From the NCBI GenBank assembly GCA_037962975.1, contig CM075676.1, positions 24,175,001-24,239,000 on the forward strand: a stretch of DNA of 64,000 bases. The letters are read 5' to 3'. Both the position numbers and the translations under genes were made by a program. Origin of the DNA: Clitoria ternatea. Its lineage: Eukaryota; Streptophyta; Magnoliopsida; Fabales; Fabaceae. The notes under the pieces were generated by a model that searched no databases, was not told the origin of the DNA, and saw only the letters and a list, made by a program, of their open reading frames with translations. Of this stretch, positions 12,059 to 21,660 are shown one piece after another (positions within the stretch are counted from its first letter, which is position 1; the number at the start of each line of letters is the position of its first letter).

Positions 12059-12798
12059 TGATCTGTCCTAAACCGGGGTCTAGAGATCCGGTGTCAAGTC
12101 AATCATAAATAGTATGAAGATTCTATGCAGAAGATCGGATGTATGAGTATCCGGTGTAAATATCCGTTGTCCTTGTATAAGGAGGGCGGATTGGGCGTTC
12201 TGGAGGTCCTTCACACTGGCCTAACACGTTGATGTGGGCGAAAGGTGGTGTCACCTGCAAAGATTCTCCGACGCTCAAGTCAGTGATAATATTCCAAGTG
12301 AGGAATATTTTTTAGAGAGTAATCGTAACTAGATTTAGTCAAAAGATCCCTCCCCTCATTGATGAAGAGAGTTCATATACCTGATTGGCTTGAAATACGA
12401 GGACATATTAGTGGGGAACCACTAACCTCCAATAGCACTATCTATTATTATTTTATTATGCACTTGCCAGCATGATTGGGTCAAGTGGCTATTTTATATT
12501 GAGCGTAGAGTGTATAGGCTAGAATTAGGGGACAAGTTAATCATTCCCCTGAGCAGATTTTGGCTCGTAGTGCAGGGAATTATTGATCGGTCCCTGTAGT
12601 AATGCCTTTTGTCTTCTGCATAGTGACGTGTTAGTTATCCGGTGTCATGGTGTTATCCTGGACAACCGGTATAGGGAGAGCGCCTGATACGGAATTAGAG
12701 TCCGGATGTATACCGATGACACCGGTCACACGTTGGCGAATTGACAAAGACGTTGAAATATGTCTTGTAGGACGGATACCGGTATTGAGACCGGATCA
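12059..12798 (-). mobile_element. Solo LTR (Tat-like family) nested in the Sirevirus 3' LTR
   Basis: 740 bp with TGATC and GATCA termini, flanked by the 5-bp duplication ATATT (12054-12058 and 12799-12803). On either side the Sirevirus LTR sequence continues without loss. On the minus strand it begins TGATCCGGTCTCAATACCGG and matches the LTR at 7972. No internal sequence is present, which fits recombination between two LTRs of a once complete element. Short open frames inside it (12647-12942) are spurious. Confidence 0.9.
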
Positions 12799-12811
12799 AT
12801 ATTCAAACACA

Positions 12812-13092
12812 TTCTCCCCCCTTTTGATGATGACAAACAATGTTCATCTCATGAGGGTGTTAGTCTAAATAAAGTTTTCTCCCCCTTTCTTAAGGAGTTT
12901 GTGCATATGTTTTCTTGTTGCTCTGAAATTAAAGCCAGTTAATAACCATATAGAATTAAAGCCAATTGAGAATCAATATATGTTAATCTTTGTTATTAAT
13001 CCACTTGATGATTATTACTCTACTTGTTGATTGCCATTTGCTATTTTGGTTATAAAAGATGAACACTAATTCTAATTCTTCTCCCCTTTTGT
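12812..13092 (-). other. Multiple polypurine tracts before the 3' LTR
   Basis: Three tracts are visible on the minus strand: AAAAGGGGGGAGAA right at the LTR edge (12812-12825), AAAGGGGGAGAAAA at about 12879-12892, and AAAAGGGGAGAAG at about 13080-13092. Repeated, conserved purine tracts upstream of the 3' LTR are a described hallmark of Sireviruses. The first tract would prime plus-strand synthesis. Confidence 0.75.
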
Positions 13093-13310
13093 AATCATCA
13101 AAAACACATACAGAGATATAATAAAAGGAAAAGTTCATTCATTGGTAAAGGAAATTACAGAAGCAAATTGCAGAATGGAAATTGCATGACAAAAGGAAAC
13201 AAACATAACAAAACAAGAATGATCTAATTATCCAGATTAAAGAAACGCATTTCAGAAATTTTGTTTGAGAGCTCCTCATAACGTTGCTCTATGAGCTCAA
13301 AATGTTGTTG

Positions 13311-14318
13311 CTAGGTCATTTGAAATTGTTGAAGAGTGTTGTCAATTCTTTCAAAACGCTGATCGAGATAAGCATAGAGAGAGGTGAAAGGGTCAAAGGG
13401 AGCAAATGGTTCGCCTTGTGTTTCTTGAGTTGCAGGAGGAGGAGGGGCAGGATCATTGATTAGAGCTTCAAAGGGAATATTGGCATGAATGCCTTCCATC
13501 TTGGAGAGCCAAGCTCTATTGACATAGATGATACCCATCTTGGTGAGATGATGGGTGCCAATGCATGCCTTTGGAGGTATTTTCTCAGGAAGTTCTCCAG
13601 CAAGGTCAACACCAAAAGCTTTGAAAATTTTTGTGAGAAGAATGGCATATGGAAGCTTTTGTTGATCCTTGGCCTTGAGCATATGCAACTTCAACAGCTG
13701 AATCCAATTAATTTCTTTCTCATTTTGCATAGCCCACATCAAGAGTACATCATCTTCTTCAACCAAGGCATAATTACCACCATGAGGGACCAAGAGTTTA
13801 ACCAAGAAGAAATGAAAGAGGCGGTTATTGATAGTTAGATGGCCTACCAATTTGTGATTGCTCCGGGGACGGTCAACTTTCCAAAGGGATTGGTGAGCAG
13901 TGATGGCATTGAAGTCCCATTCATCCTCTGGATTTCCACCAGCAAACTCAACATCAGAGATGGGAAGTTGTGTGATCTCAGCTAGTTGGGCATTGGTGAT
14001 CCTTTGAGTCATATTATTGACTCTAGCCTCAAGTAATCCATCAACAAGCCTTAAATTACAGAAAAAGACTCGCATGAGTTTTGGGTAGTATGCTTCCTCT
14101 TTGAGAGTGAGGAAGGGAAAAAAATTGTAGTGATAGAGGGAGTGAGTGAGGGTGAAGCTGGGATGGTCAAAGATTTTAGCATTGATGTAGTGAGGGGGGA
14201 TGATATCCTTTTCAGAGAACTTTTGGATGAAGTTTTGGAGGTCTCTAGGATTGGTAAAGAACCTTGAAAAATCAAGAGGGTTATTGGTTTGGGCAAGTGA
14301 GGACCTAGCTCTTTTCAC
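13311..14318 (-). CDS. Envelope-like protein of the Sirevirus element (plant transposon protein domain)
   Basis: An open frame of 335 residues lies between pol and the 3' LTR, where SIRE1-type elements carry an envelope-like gene. Residues about 45-200 resemble the plant transposon protein domain (PF20167-like; YPKLMRVFFCNL near residue 78, RITNAQLAEITQLPIS near 105). The C-terminal part has a run of prolines (PAPPPPA) and a short amphipathic segment. I see no signal peptide and no convincing membrane span, so a membrane-envelope role is not supported by sequence alone. The stop is TAG at 13311-13313. The same frame stays open for 28 more residues to 13224, so that TAG may be a recent truncation. 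It is the only sizeable element frame here without an internal break. Confidence 0.7.
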   Translation of the reverse strand: MKRARSSLAQTNNPLDFSRFFTNPRDLQNFIQKFSEKDIIPPHYINAKIFDHPSFTLTHSLYHYNFFPFLTLKEEAYYPKLMRVFFCNLRLVDGLLEARVNNMTQRITNAQLAEITQLPISDVEFAGGNPEDEWDFNAITAHQSLWKVDRPRSNHKLVGHLTINNRLFHFFLVKLLVPHGGNYALVEEDDVLLMWAMQNEKEINWIQLLKLHMLKAKDQQKLPYAILLTKIFKAFGVDLAGELPEKIPPKACIGTHHLTKMGIIYVNRAWLSKMEGIHANIPFEALINDPAPPPPATQETQGEPFAPFDPFTSLYAYLDQRFERIDNTLQQFQMT

Positions 14319-15006
14319 ATTCCTAGAGGAAGTGAATGGAGAAGAAAAGATGAAGAGAGTGAGGGGTCTTTGGAAAATTTGAGAGATTGGAGGGAGGAGA
14401 AGTAATGGAGGTGTGAGGTAGAAGAGGTGAAGGAGGGGTTATTTATAGGGTAAAAATAGGGTTTAGAGATGAGAAATAGGGTTTAAAGAGGTGAGTGTGG
14501 ATTGGGCTAACAATTTTCACTTAGATTCTACAGAAGTCACATTTCTGATACACTCGTAATTGATTACGGGGTTACTCGTACTCGATTACACCCTTTCAGA
14601 ATTTGAATCATCAGGTGTTCTAATCGATTGGGCCAGGTTGGTAATCAATTGCATTAAAAATAGAACCTGGGAAATCGATTAAGAGGAGTATGTAATTGAT
14701 TATCTTGAAGACGAAGCATCACTAATCGATTTGGCATGAGTGTTAATCGATTATCTGGAACATAGAGAGTTTCTAATCGATTAGTTGAGGTTATCTAATC
14801 GATTATGTGAAGGACAGAATGATTCTAATCGATTGGATGAAGCTACCTAATTGATTATGACAGCCTAGAATTGCTTAAAAACACATGTTCTTCAGTCACA
14901 AGGCATCAAGGACTCAATTTTCATGGAATAAAGCATACTCATCTCATTATTCAGCCAATTTTTATTCATAAAATATATTACAAGTCAAAGAATCGTCAAT
15001 CAATAT
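14319..15006 (-). other. Spacer between pol and the envelope-like frame
   Basis: This non-coding spacer holds a second TAATCGATTA array (14555-14859). The sequence before the envelope-like ATG includes a short purine-rich leader. No splice acceptor for a spliced envelope RNA was identified with confidence. Confidence 0.4.
14555..14859. repeat. Second TAATCGATTA array, internal to the Sirevirus element
   Basis: Twelve exact or near copies in about 305 bp, one per roughly 26 bp, with the same decay variants (TAATTGATTA, TAATCAATTG). It lies outside the LTRs, in the spacer after pol, so the motif is not confined to the LTR promoter. Confidence 0.85.
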
Positions 15007-16830
15007 TCAAACATAATTTAAAATATCTAATATTCCTAACTCTCTTCTTATATGTATGAATTGGTCCTTTGCAAGTGGTTTGGTGAAGATATTAGCTAAT
15101 TGCTTAGAGGTTTCAACATGTTTAAGCACACAATCACCCTTTAACACATGATCCCTAATGAAATGGTGTCTAATCTCAATATGTTTGGTTCTAGAATGCA
15201 TCACAGGATTCTTTGAAATGTTAATGGCACTTGTGTTATCACATTTTAGAGGCACATGGTCTAACATAACACCAAAATCTAGGAGTTGTTGTCTCATCCA
15301 AAGGATTTGAGCACAAGAACCACCAGTTGCAACATATTTTGCCTCAGCTGTTGATAATGCAACACTCACTTGTTTTTTGTTATGCCAAGATACAAGAGAA
15401 CTACCAAGCAAGTGATAAGTACCACTAGTGCTTTTCTTATCAAGTTTACATCCTACAAAATCAGAGTCAGAATATCCAACAAGAGTGCATTCAACCCCTT
15501 TAGGGTACCATAAACCAACATCTTGAGTTCCAACCAAATATTTCATTATTCTTTTTACAGCAGTAAGATGTGATTCTTTTGGGCATGCTTGGTATCTTGC
15601 ACACATACAAACAGCAAACATGATATCCGGTCTACTAGCGGTTAAGTAAAGTAAGGATCTAATCATACCTCTATATTTGGTGAGTTCTACATCCTTACCT
15701 TTCTTATCCTTATCCAAATAACATGAGGTGCCCATAGGTGTGGCAATTTCATTTGCCTTGTCCATGTTGAATTTCTTAAGCAACTCCTTGCAATATTTGG
15801 ATTGACTAATGAATGTACCTTCTTTGGTTTGCTTAATCTGTAGCCCAAGGAAAAATGTAAGTTCTCCCATCATGGATATTTCAAATTCATCCTGCATTAA
15901 CTTAGCAAACTCCTTGCAAAGTGATTCATTAGTAGCACAAAAAATGATATCATCTACATAAACTTGCACCAATAATATGTCATTCTTCTTATGCTTAATG
16001 ATAATATTGTATCAACCTTTCCTCTTTCAAAATTGTTTTTCAAAAGAAATTTACTCAGTCTTTCATACCAAGCTCTTGGAGCTTATTTTAAACCATATAA
16101 TGCTTTTCTTAGTTTGAAAACATGATTTGGAAATTGATAGTTTTCAAAACCAGGAGGTTGATCAACATATACTTCTTCTTGAATATATCCATTTAAGAAA
16201 GCACTCTTGACATCCATTTGGTACAATTTAAAATCTTTACAACATGCAAAGGCTAACAATAATCTAATAGCTTCTAGCCTGGCTACGGGTGCATACGTTT
16301 CTTCATAAACTATGCCTTCTTCTTGATTGTATCCCTTAGCTACTAGCCTAGCCTTGTTTCTAGTGATTATACTATTTTCATCAAGTTTATTTCTAAACAC
16401 CCATTTAGTACCTATTATTTGGTGATCATTGGGTTTTGGCACTAATTCCCAAACTTCATTTCTTTCAAATTGATTTAGCTCCTCTTGCATGGCCAACATC
16501 CAATGTTCATCAATAATAGCTTCGTCAATGGTTTTAGGTTCAATTTGAGATACAAACGCTAGATGATTGTAAGTATTGAAAGAGCGTCGGGTACCTACAC
16601 CTTTTGTGATATCACCTATAATGTTGTCCAATGGATGGTCTTTTGAGGTGATCCACTCTTTTTGTTTAGTTTCCACACCTTGTGTTGTGTATCCTTCTTT
16701 GTTGTCTTCTTCTTTGTCATCCAAGTTCAATTCTTGGAAAGTACCTACAAGATCATCAAAATCTTCCTTTCTCGGGGAGTTATGGCTACTTTCATCAAAT
16801 TTCACATGAATTGATTCCTCAACAGTGTTT
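15007..16830 (-). pseudogene. Sirevirus pol: reverse transcriptase and RNase H, broken
   Basis: The RT part (16083-16805) has the copia RVT_2 pattern: WVFRNKLDE, ARLVAKGYNQEEGI, YAPVARLEAIR, YQMDVKSAFLNG and PPGFE. It ends in a stop right after ALYGLK. After a frameshift near 16000 the frame resumes with the catalytic YVDD (about 15955) and runs to 15007. RNase H residues are present in order (YSDSDF, STAEAKY, KCDNTSAI), with the usual copia tail KPLAKDQF. At least one stop and one frameshift prevent a full enzyme. It would copy element RNA into DNA in virus-like particles. Confidence 0.9.
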
Positions 16831-16915
16831 GTTTATTTGTTAAATACTCGATAACATTTACTTGACGATGAATATCCAAGAAAGATTGCCTCATCAGCTT
16901 TAGCATCAAACTTTC

Positions 16916-18012
16916 CTAGATTATCCTTTCCATTGTTAAGTACAAAGCATTTGCATCCAAATATATGAAAATAGGAAATATTTGGTTTTCTTCCTTTGTA
17001 AAGTTCATAGGGGTTTTCTTTATAATAGGCCTAATCAAACATCTATTCATTATGTGACAAGCCATATTTACCGCATCGGCCCAAAAATGTTTCGCAATGT
17101 TATTTTCATTTAACATAGTTCTTGTAAGCTCCACCAAGGATCTGTTTTTCCTTTCAACCACTCCATTTTGTTGTGGAGTTCTAGGAGCTGAAAAATTGTG
17201 TTCAATACCATGTTTTTCACAAAACTTTTCAAATGATTGGTTTTCAAATTCTCCCCCATGATCAGTTTTTATGGATGCAATCTTTGAATTTTGTTTATTT
17301 TGGATAACCTTGGCTAGTTTCTTAAATGCAAGGTAAGCTTCATTTTTGTGAGCAAGAAACAAGGTCCATGTATATCTTGAATAGTCATCTACAATTACTA
17401 GACCATAGTAATTACCACCAAAGCTTTTGATTTTGAAAGGTCCAAATAGATCCATGTGTAAAAGTTATAAAGGCCTTTGAGTAGAAACAATGTTTTTAGC
17501 TTGAAAAGATGCCTTTACTTGTTTTCCCTTCTGACATGCATCACAAAATGTATTTTCAAATTTGATCTTTGGCAAACCAATTACTAATTCTTTAGAAACA
17601 AGTTTGTTTAGATGGTCTATATGTATATATATTATTCTTCTATGCCATAACCATGATTCATCCTCTCTAGTCATGAAGCATTGCACATTATTTGAAGACA
17701 AACTATCAACATCAATCATGTAAATATTATCAATTCTTTTATCAACAAACTTAACTTCCTTATTTAGCTTATTTTCAATTATGCAACAATTAGATTCAAA
17801 TAATACTCTATATCCTTTATCACATAATTGGTTTATGCTAAACAAGTTATGTTTGAGTCCTTCAACATATAATACATCACTAATTAAAGTAGAGGAATCT
17901 TTACCAATGTTTCCAATACCAAGTATTTTTCCTTTGGTATTATCCCCATAAGTGACGCTTCCTTTTCTTTTGGGAGTGAATGTTGTGAACACCCACTATC
18001 CAAGTACCAATG
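16916..18012 (-). pseudogene. Sirevirus pol: protease remnant and integrase, broken
   Basis: Near 17981-18012 the minus strand reads WYLDSGCSQH, the copia protease active site, but out of frame with what follows. From 17992 to 17465 come the GAG-pre-integrase region and the zinc-binding end (CDACQKGK). A TAA then interrupts. The integrase core (16916-17455) has the DDE set: DDYSRYTW, IKTDHGGEF and NGVVERKNRS. The frame is lost again before reverse transcriptase. The order PR-INT-RT-RH is the copia order. Integrase would join element DNA to chromosomal DNA. Confidence 0.9.
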
Positions 18013-18049
18013 GGTGTTGCTTGCCTTGAAGCATACCTACAAAACAAAA

Positions 18050-19707
18050 TTAGTTTAGAGAAGTTGGTACCCATTTTATGTTGGGTCCTTTTTGGTTAAC
18101 TTGTGGTAATGTCCCTTTGGGAACCCATACCTTTCTTACCACTTTTGGTCCAAGCTTTCTAATATGGCAATTTAAAGCATTATGTATTTTAGCACCACAA
18201 TGATTGCATTTAGTGAATGGTGATGAAGATTTTCTAGGTGGTATAAAAAAGTTTTTGTAATGTTTTTCCTTTTTGGTAGAATTGTATCCTAATCCAGTTT
18301 TGTCAAACATGCATCTTTGATTTCCAAGTGATATATTCAAATTATCTCTACCATTTGTAAACTTTTCTAAGGTTTTATTTAAGTCTAAAACCTTAGTTTC
18401 TAGGATGTCACATTTCTTTACAAAATAACAAGGTTTATTCTTGGAGCATGCTTGAACATTTGTTAATTTCTCTTTCAAACATTTATTTTCTTTGCCAAGT
18501 TCTACAAGATGCATTTCAAGAGTATCAATAGTTTTCCTAGATAACTTGTATTTGTTTGAGATTTTAACAAACTTGTCATACAATTCCTCAAATGTATCTA
18601 GCAATTCATTTCTATCTAAGTCAAGGAGACTTACCTCATCATCTTCATCTTGATGATTAGCCATGAGGCATAGATTGGCTTCCTCGTTTTCGGATTTGTC
18701 CGAGCTACTTATCTCATTTTCATCCCAAGTAATGTAAGCTCTTCTTCTTCCTCTTTTCTCTTTGTTCTTCTTCTTGAGATTTGGACAATCCACCTTGAAG
18801 TGTCCTTCCTTACCATACTCAAAGCAATTTGGTGAGGAAGAATTCTCATTTGAAATTGGTTTCTTACCTTGAGGTTTGAAGCTCTTTTGGAAGTGTTTGT
18901 TTCTCATAAATTTTCTAAAACGCTTCACAAACAGTCCAAACTCTTCTTCTTCATCAAGCTCACTACCGGATTCTTCTTCATTGATAGAAGTAGCCTTCAG
19001 AGCTAGACCTTTCTTCTTGAAAGATTTTTCTTCCTCTTCCGCCATCCTTAATTCTTTCAACTCTTATTCTTGTTCTTGTAACTTACTGAATAGTGTAGCA
19101 AGAGACATTTCATTGATGCTAGGAGATTGTTTGATGGCGGTGACTAGAGGTTGTCATTCCCTGGTGAGACTTTTTAACACTTTATGAATAAGTTCTTTGT
19201 TAGTGTAAGTCTTGCCAAGAGTAATGAGATGATTTATAACAAGGGTGAACCTCTTTTGCATATCAACAATTGTTTCTCCAGAATTTAATCTAAAGCTTTC
19301 ATACTGAATAGTTAAAGTACTAATCTTAGAGACTTTGATATCACTTGTATCTTCATGGGTTATTTGTAAGGTATCCCACATATCCTTGGCGGATTTACAT
19401 GTAACTACTCTAAAGAATTCATCAGGGTCTAAAGTTAAAGTGATTAAATTTTTGGCTTTATAGTTATATTGGACTTTCTTTTCTTCTTCGCTAGTCCAAT
19501 CATCCATCAATTTTCTACTTGTTTACCATCTTCAATATGCATGGGTATGAAAGGACCATTTTCAATTGCATTCCAAACTTTAAGATCAATAGATTGTACA
19601 AAAATTTTCATCCTTTCTTTCCAAAAAGCATAGCCTTCCCCATTGAAAGCAAGAGGTCTATTTGTGTCACCACCCTCAGAAAAAAGATTTAGAGAATTAG
19701 AGATCAT
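18050..19707 (-). pseudogene. Sirevirus gag, broken
   Basis: The gag starts at the ATG at 19705-19707. The N-terminal part (LAFNGEGYAFWKERMKIFVQ) is the usual copia gag start. A frameshift near 19507 and two in-frame stops between 19155 and 19060 interrupt it. The C-terminal part (18050-19060) holds a first zinc knuckle with its second Cys changed to Tyr (CFEYGKEGH, near 18820), an acidic and coiled-coil middle, and a second knuckle of proper CX2CX4HX4C spacing (CNHCGAKIH, near 18200). Two knuckles around a coiled coil are typical of Sirevirus gag, the particle-forming protein. Confidence 0.85.
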
Positions 19708-19746
19708 TGTTCTCTTGAAGCTGTTAAGCTTGATCTATCAAAAGTA

Positions 19747-19760
19747 GGGCTTTGATACCA
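19747..19760 (-). other. Primer-binding site of the Sirevirus element
   Basis: The minus strand reads TGGTATCAAAGCCC, two bases after the 5' LTR. It matches the copia site for initiator-methionine tRNA (TGGTATCAGAGC) except for one base. It fixes the element orientation as minus. Confidence 0.9.
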
Positions 19761-20530
19761 CTTGTTATTCAAGTGGCCTCAATACTCAAGAAGGGGGGTG
19801 AATTGAGTTTTAAAGCTTTTAGTTGGAATGCTTTTGAAATTGATTTCTTTTTCACTAAGTATGTTTGTATGTAAGAAATAGCAAGTGTAGAGCAAGAATC
19901 AATATGAGAAAGTGTGCAAATATTGCTAAGGCAATTTATCAAACACTTGGTATGCAACACTTTAACTTAGCCTAGTTACTCAAGTTCAAGCAATAATATC
20001 ACAATCAAATCAATATAACAATTAAGTACAATAAGTAAGTGCAAGAGAGTAGGGAAGAAAAGCTTGCAAACCAATTTAACGAGTTCCACCAACCCGGTGT
20101 ACGTCTCGCCTTCAAGCAACCCACTTGAAGGCTTTCCACTATTGAAGTTTAGAGATACAAGCTATGAGCAATTGCAGCTTCCTAGTGTTCCATACTCAAG
20201 AACTCAATCCTCACTAGCACAAGGGCAACCCACCCAATCTCTCAAACTCTCAATACCCAAAGGTTGAACCCCAACCTTTGTGACCACTCAACCTAGAGTG
20301 AATAAACTTGGTGTTTTGATGTTTGGTTTTACAATCAATAAACTCTCTCAATAGAGTAGATGAACAAATGAAGGCTCACACAATTTCTAACTCTCACAAG
20401 AGAGGATTTACAAATATAAGCTCCAAGTTTCAAAAAATGAAACTAAACAAAGAAATAGAACTTACAAGACTCAAGATTTGATTTCCCTTTGATGGATTTT
20501 GATGCTCTTAGTAGCTTGAAGGAGCCTTGC

Positions 20531-20537
20531 ATTTATA
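20531..20537 (-). promoter_or_regulatory. TATA box of the 5' LTR
   Basis: The minus strand reads GGCCTATAAATGCAAGG. It lies about 120 bp downstream of the motif array in the direction of transcription, which makes the array part of U3. This box would drive the full-length element RNA. Confidence 0.6.
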
Positions 20538-20658
20538 GGCCTTGGAGAGATGCCCTAAAGTCTTCAGAGCTGTTGCACAGCATGGGCATTCGAGTTGGAA
20601 TAGAGAAGTGAACTAGTTTCCCACTTAAAAATGCTTTTCCCCAAATTTTGGCACTAGT

Positions 20659-21160
20659 GTAATCGATTAGGCCTCGAGCTGTAATCGATTATACTTTGAA
20701 ATTTTTAGTGTAATTGAGTAGGTAATCGATTAGACTTTACCATGTAATCGATTAGCCAAGAGACAGAACCTTGCTAATCGATTGTTCTTCACTATGTAAT
20801 CGATTGTGAGTGGCACCTGATGCATTTAATTGTGTTACGCAGCATGGTAATCGATTATGACTCATGTACAATCGATTATTGTACAAATAGAAACTTTGTA
20901 GTCGATTAGTTCTTCAACGGTAATCGATTAGTGGCCTTACAGAACATTGGTAATCGATTGTTTCATCCTTGTAATCGATTAGCATATGCACCTGATGCTT
21001 TTAATTCTTTTTCTCAGCTTGGTAATCGATTGGCCTCCTTGGTGAAATCGATTAGGTGACAAACAGAGGCTTCATAATCAATTAGTTTTGATGAGCTAAT
21101 CGATTAGGTGTTTGACAGAACTTCAGTAGTCAATTATAACAAGTCCTGTAATCGATTAGG
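20659..21160. repeat. TAATCGATTA motif array in the 5' LTR, 18 copies
   Basis: This is the counterpart of the array at 11409-11910, copy for copy. Five of the eighteen sites differ between the two LTRs, each by a change at the central CG (for example TAATCGATTA against TAATCAATTA). The sequence between motifs is unrelated from one gap to the next. Confidence 0.9.
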
Positions 21161-21316
21161 CTTCGTGTTTTTGCAAGTCTGATGCTATTTTCTCTGTTTT
21201 TCTCTTTTAAGTGTTCTTTTATAAACACTTGTTCTCTTTGCCATGATTCTTCAATTGCTTTTTGATCTCTTTGTCATTATTAAAATTATGCAACCTGAAA
21301 TACATATTCAAACATA

Positions 21317-21660
21317 GTGAGGATTGGACCTTTATAAGGCCGTACCAGATCCCGATAAGCGGCACCCCAGTCTGTTAAACAAATACTATCTACTTGGCCC
21401 TAATTGGTGGCAAGGATTGGTTCTCTTTAAAGACTATATCGGACCCTAATGAGAGGTACAGGTACAAGTTAGCCCCAATCTGTGGCAAGGATTGGACCTC
21501 ATTGAGGCCGTACCAAACCCTAACGAGTGGCACCTCAACCAATGGTTAGTTACCTGGCCCCAACTAGTAGTAAGGATTAATTCTCTTTAGAGACCATATC
21601 GGACCTCGATGAGCAGTGCAAGTAAAACCTAGCCCCAACGAGTGGTAAGGGGAGGTCCTC
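21317..21660. repeat. A/B tandem repeat, right part
   Basis: This continues the array cut at 10509. Alternating A units (GGCCGTACC) and B units (TCTCTTTAGAGACCATATCGG) run for about four more units, each opening with a variant of CCCCAACTGGTGGTAAGGAT. Together the two parts make about three A-B pairs of roughly 165 bp. Confidence 0.8.

Larger units (their letters stand above)
10510..12811 (-). repeat. 3' LTR of the Sirevirus element, interrupted by a solo LTR
   Basis: It is nearly identical to the other LTR, starting (plus strand) TGTTGTTCAAGTGG and ending CAAACACA. It contains a 740-bp solo LTR plus one 5-bp duplication (12059-12803), without which it is 1557 bp. A G-run of about 12 bases near 10540 is shorter in the other copy. 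A minus-strand TATA box lies at 11282-11288, and an 18-copy TAATCGATTA array at 11409-11910. Confidence 0.9.
10510..21316 (-). mobile_element. Sirevirus-type Ty1/copia element, 10.8 kb, inserted in the Tat-like element
   Basis: Read on the minus strand, the order is 5' LTR (19763-21316), primer site, gag, pol, envelope-like frame, purine tracts and 3' LTR (10510-12811). It is flanked by a 5-bp duplication GTGAG at 10505-10509 and 21317-21321. LTR length (1554 bp and 1557 bp without the nested insert), a two-knuckle gag, copia domain order and an envelope-like frame after pol point to the Sirevirus (SIRE1/Maximus-like) group. The two LTRs differ by about 4% over the 540 bp I compared by eye, so this is not a recent insertion. 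gag and pol are broken. Confidence 0.9.
19763..21316 (-). repeat. 5' LTR of the Sirevirus element
   Basis: 1554 bp. In the element's direction it starts TATGTTTGAATATG, where the other copy has TGTG, so the first dinucleotide is mutated from TG to TA. It ends GAATAACA just before the primer site. The right copy of the target duplication GTGAG follows at 21317-21321. It carries a TATA box (20531-20537) and the same 18-motif array as the other LTR. Short frames at 19769-19960 and 20064-20267, also present in the other LTR, are not credible genes. Confidence 0.9.

Noticed and set aside
12647..12942. Two plus-strand frames of 60-73 codons
   Set aside because: They lie in or across the solo LTR and the purine-tract region of the opposite-strand element, with no domain.
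13485..13838. Plus-strand frame of 117 codons
   Set aside because: It is antisense to the envelope-like frame and has no recognisable features.
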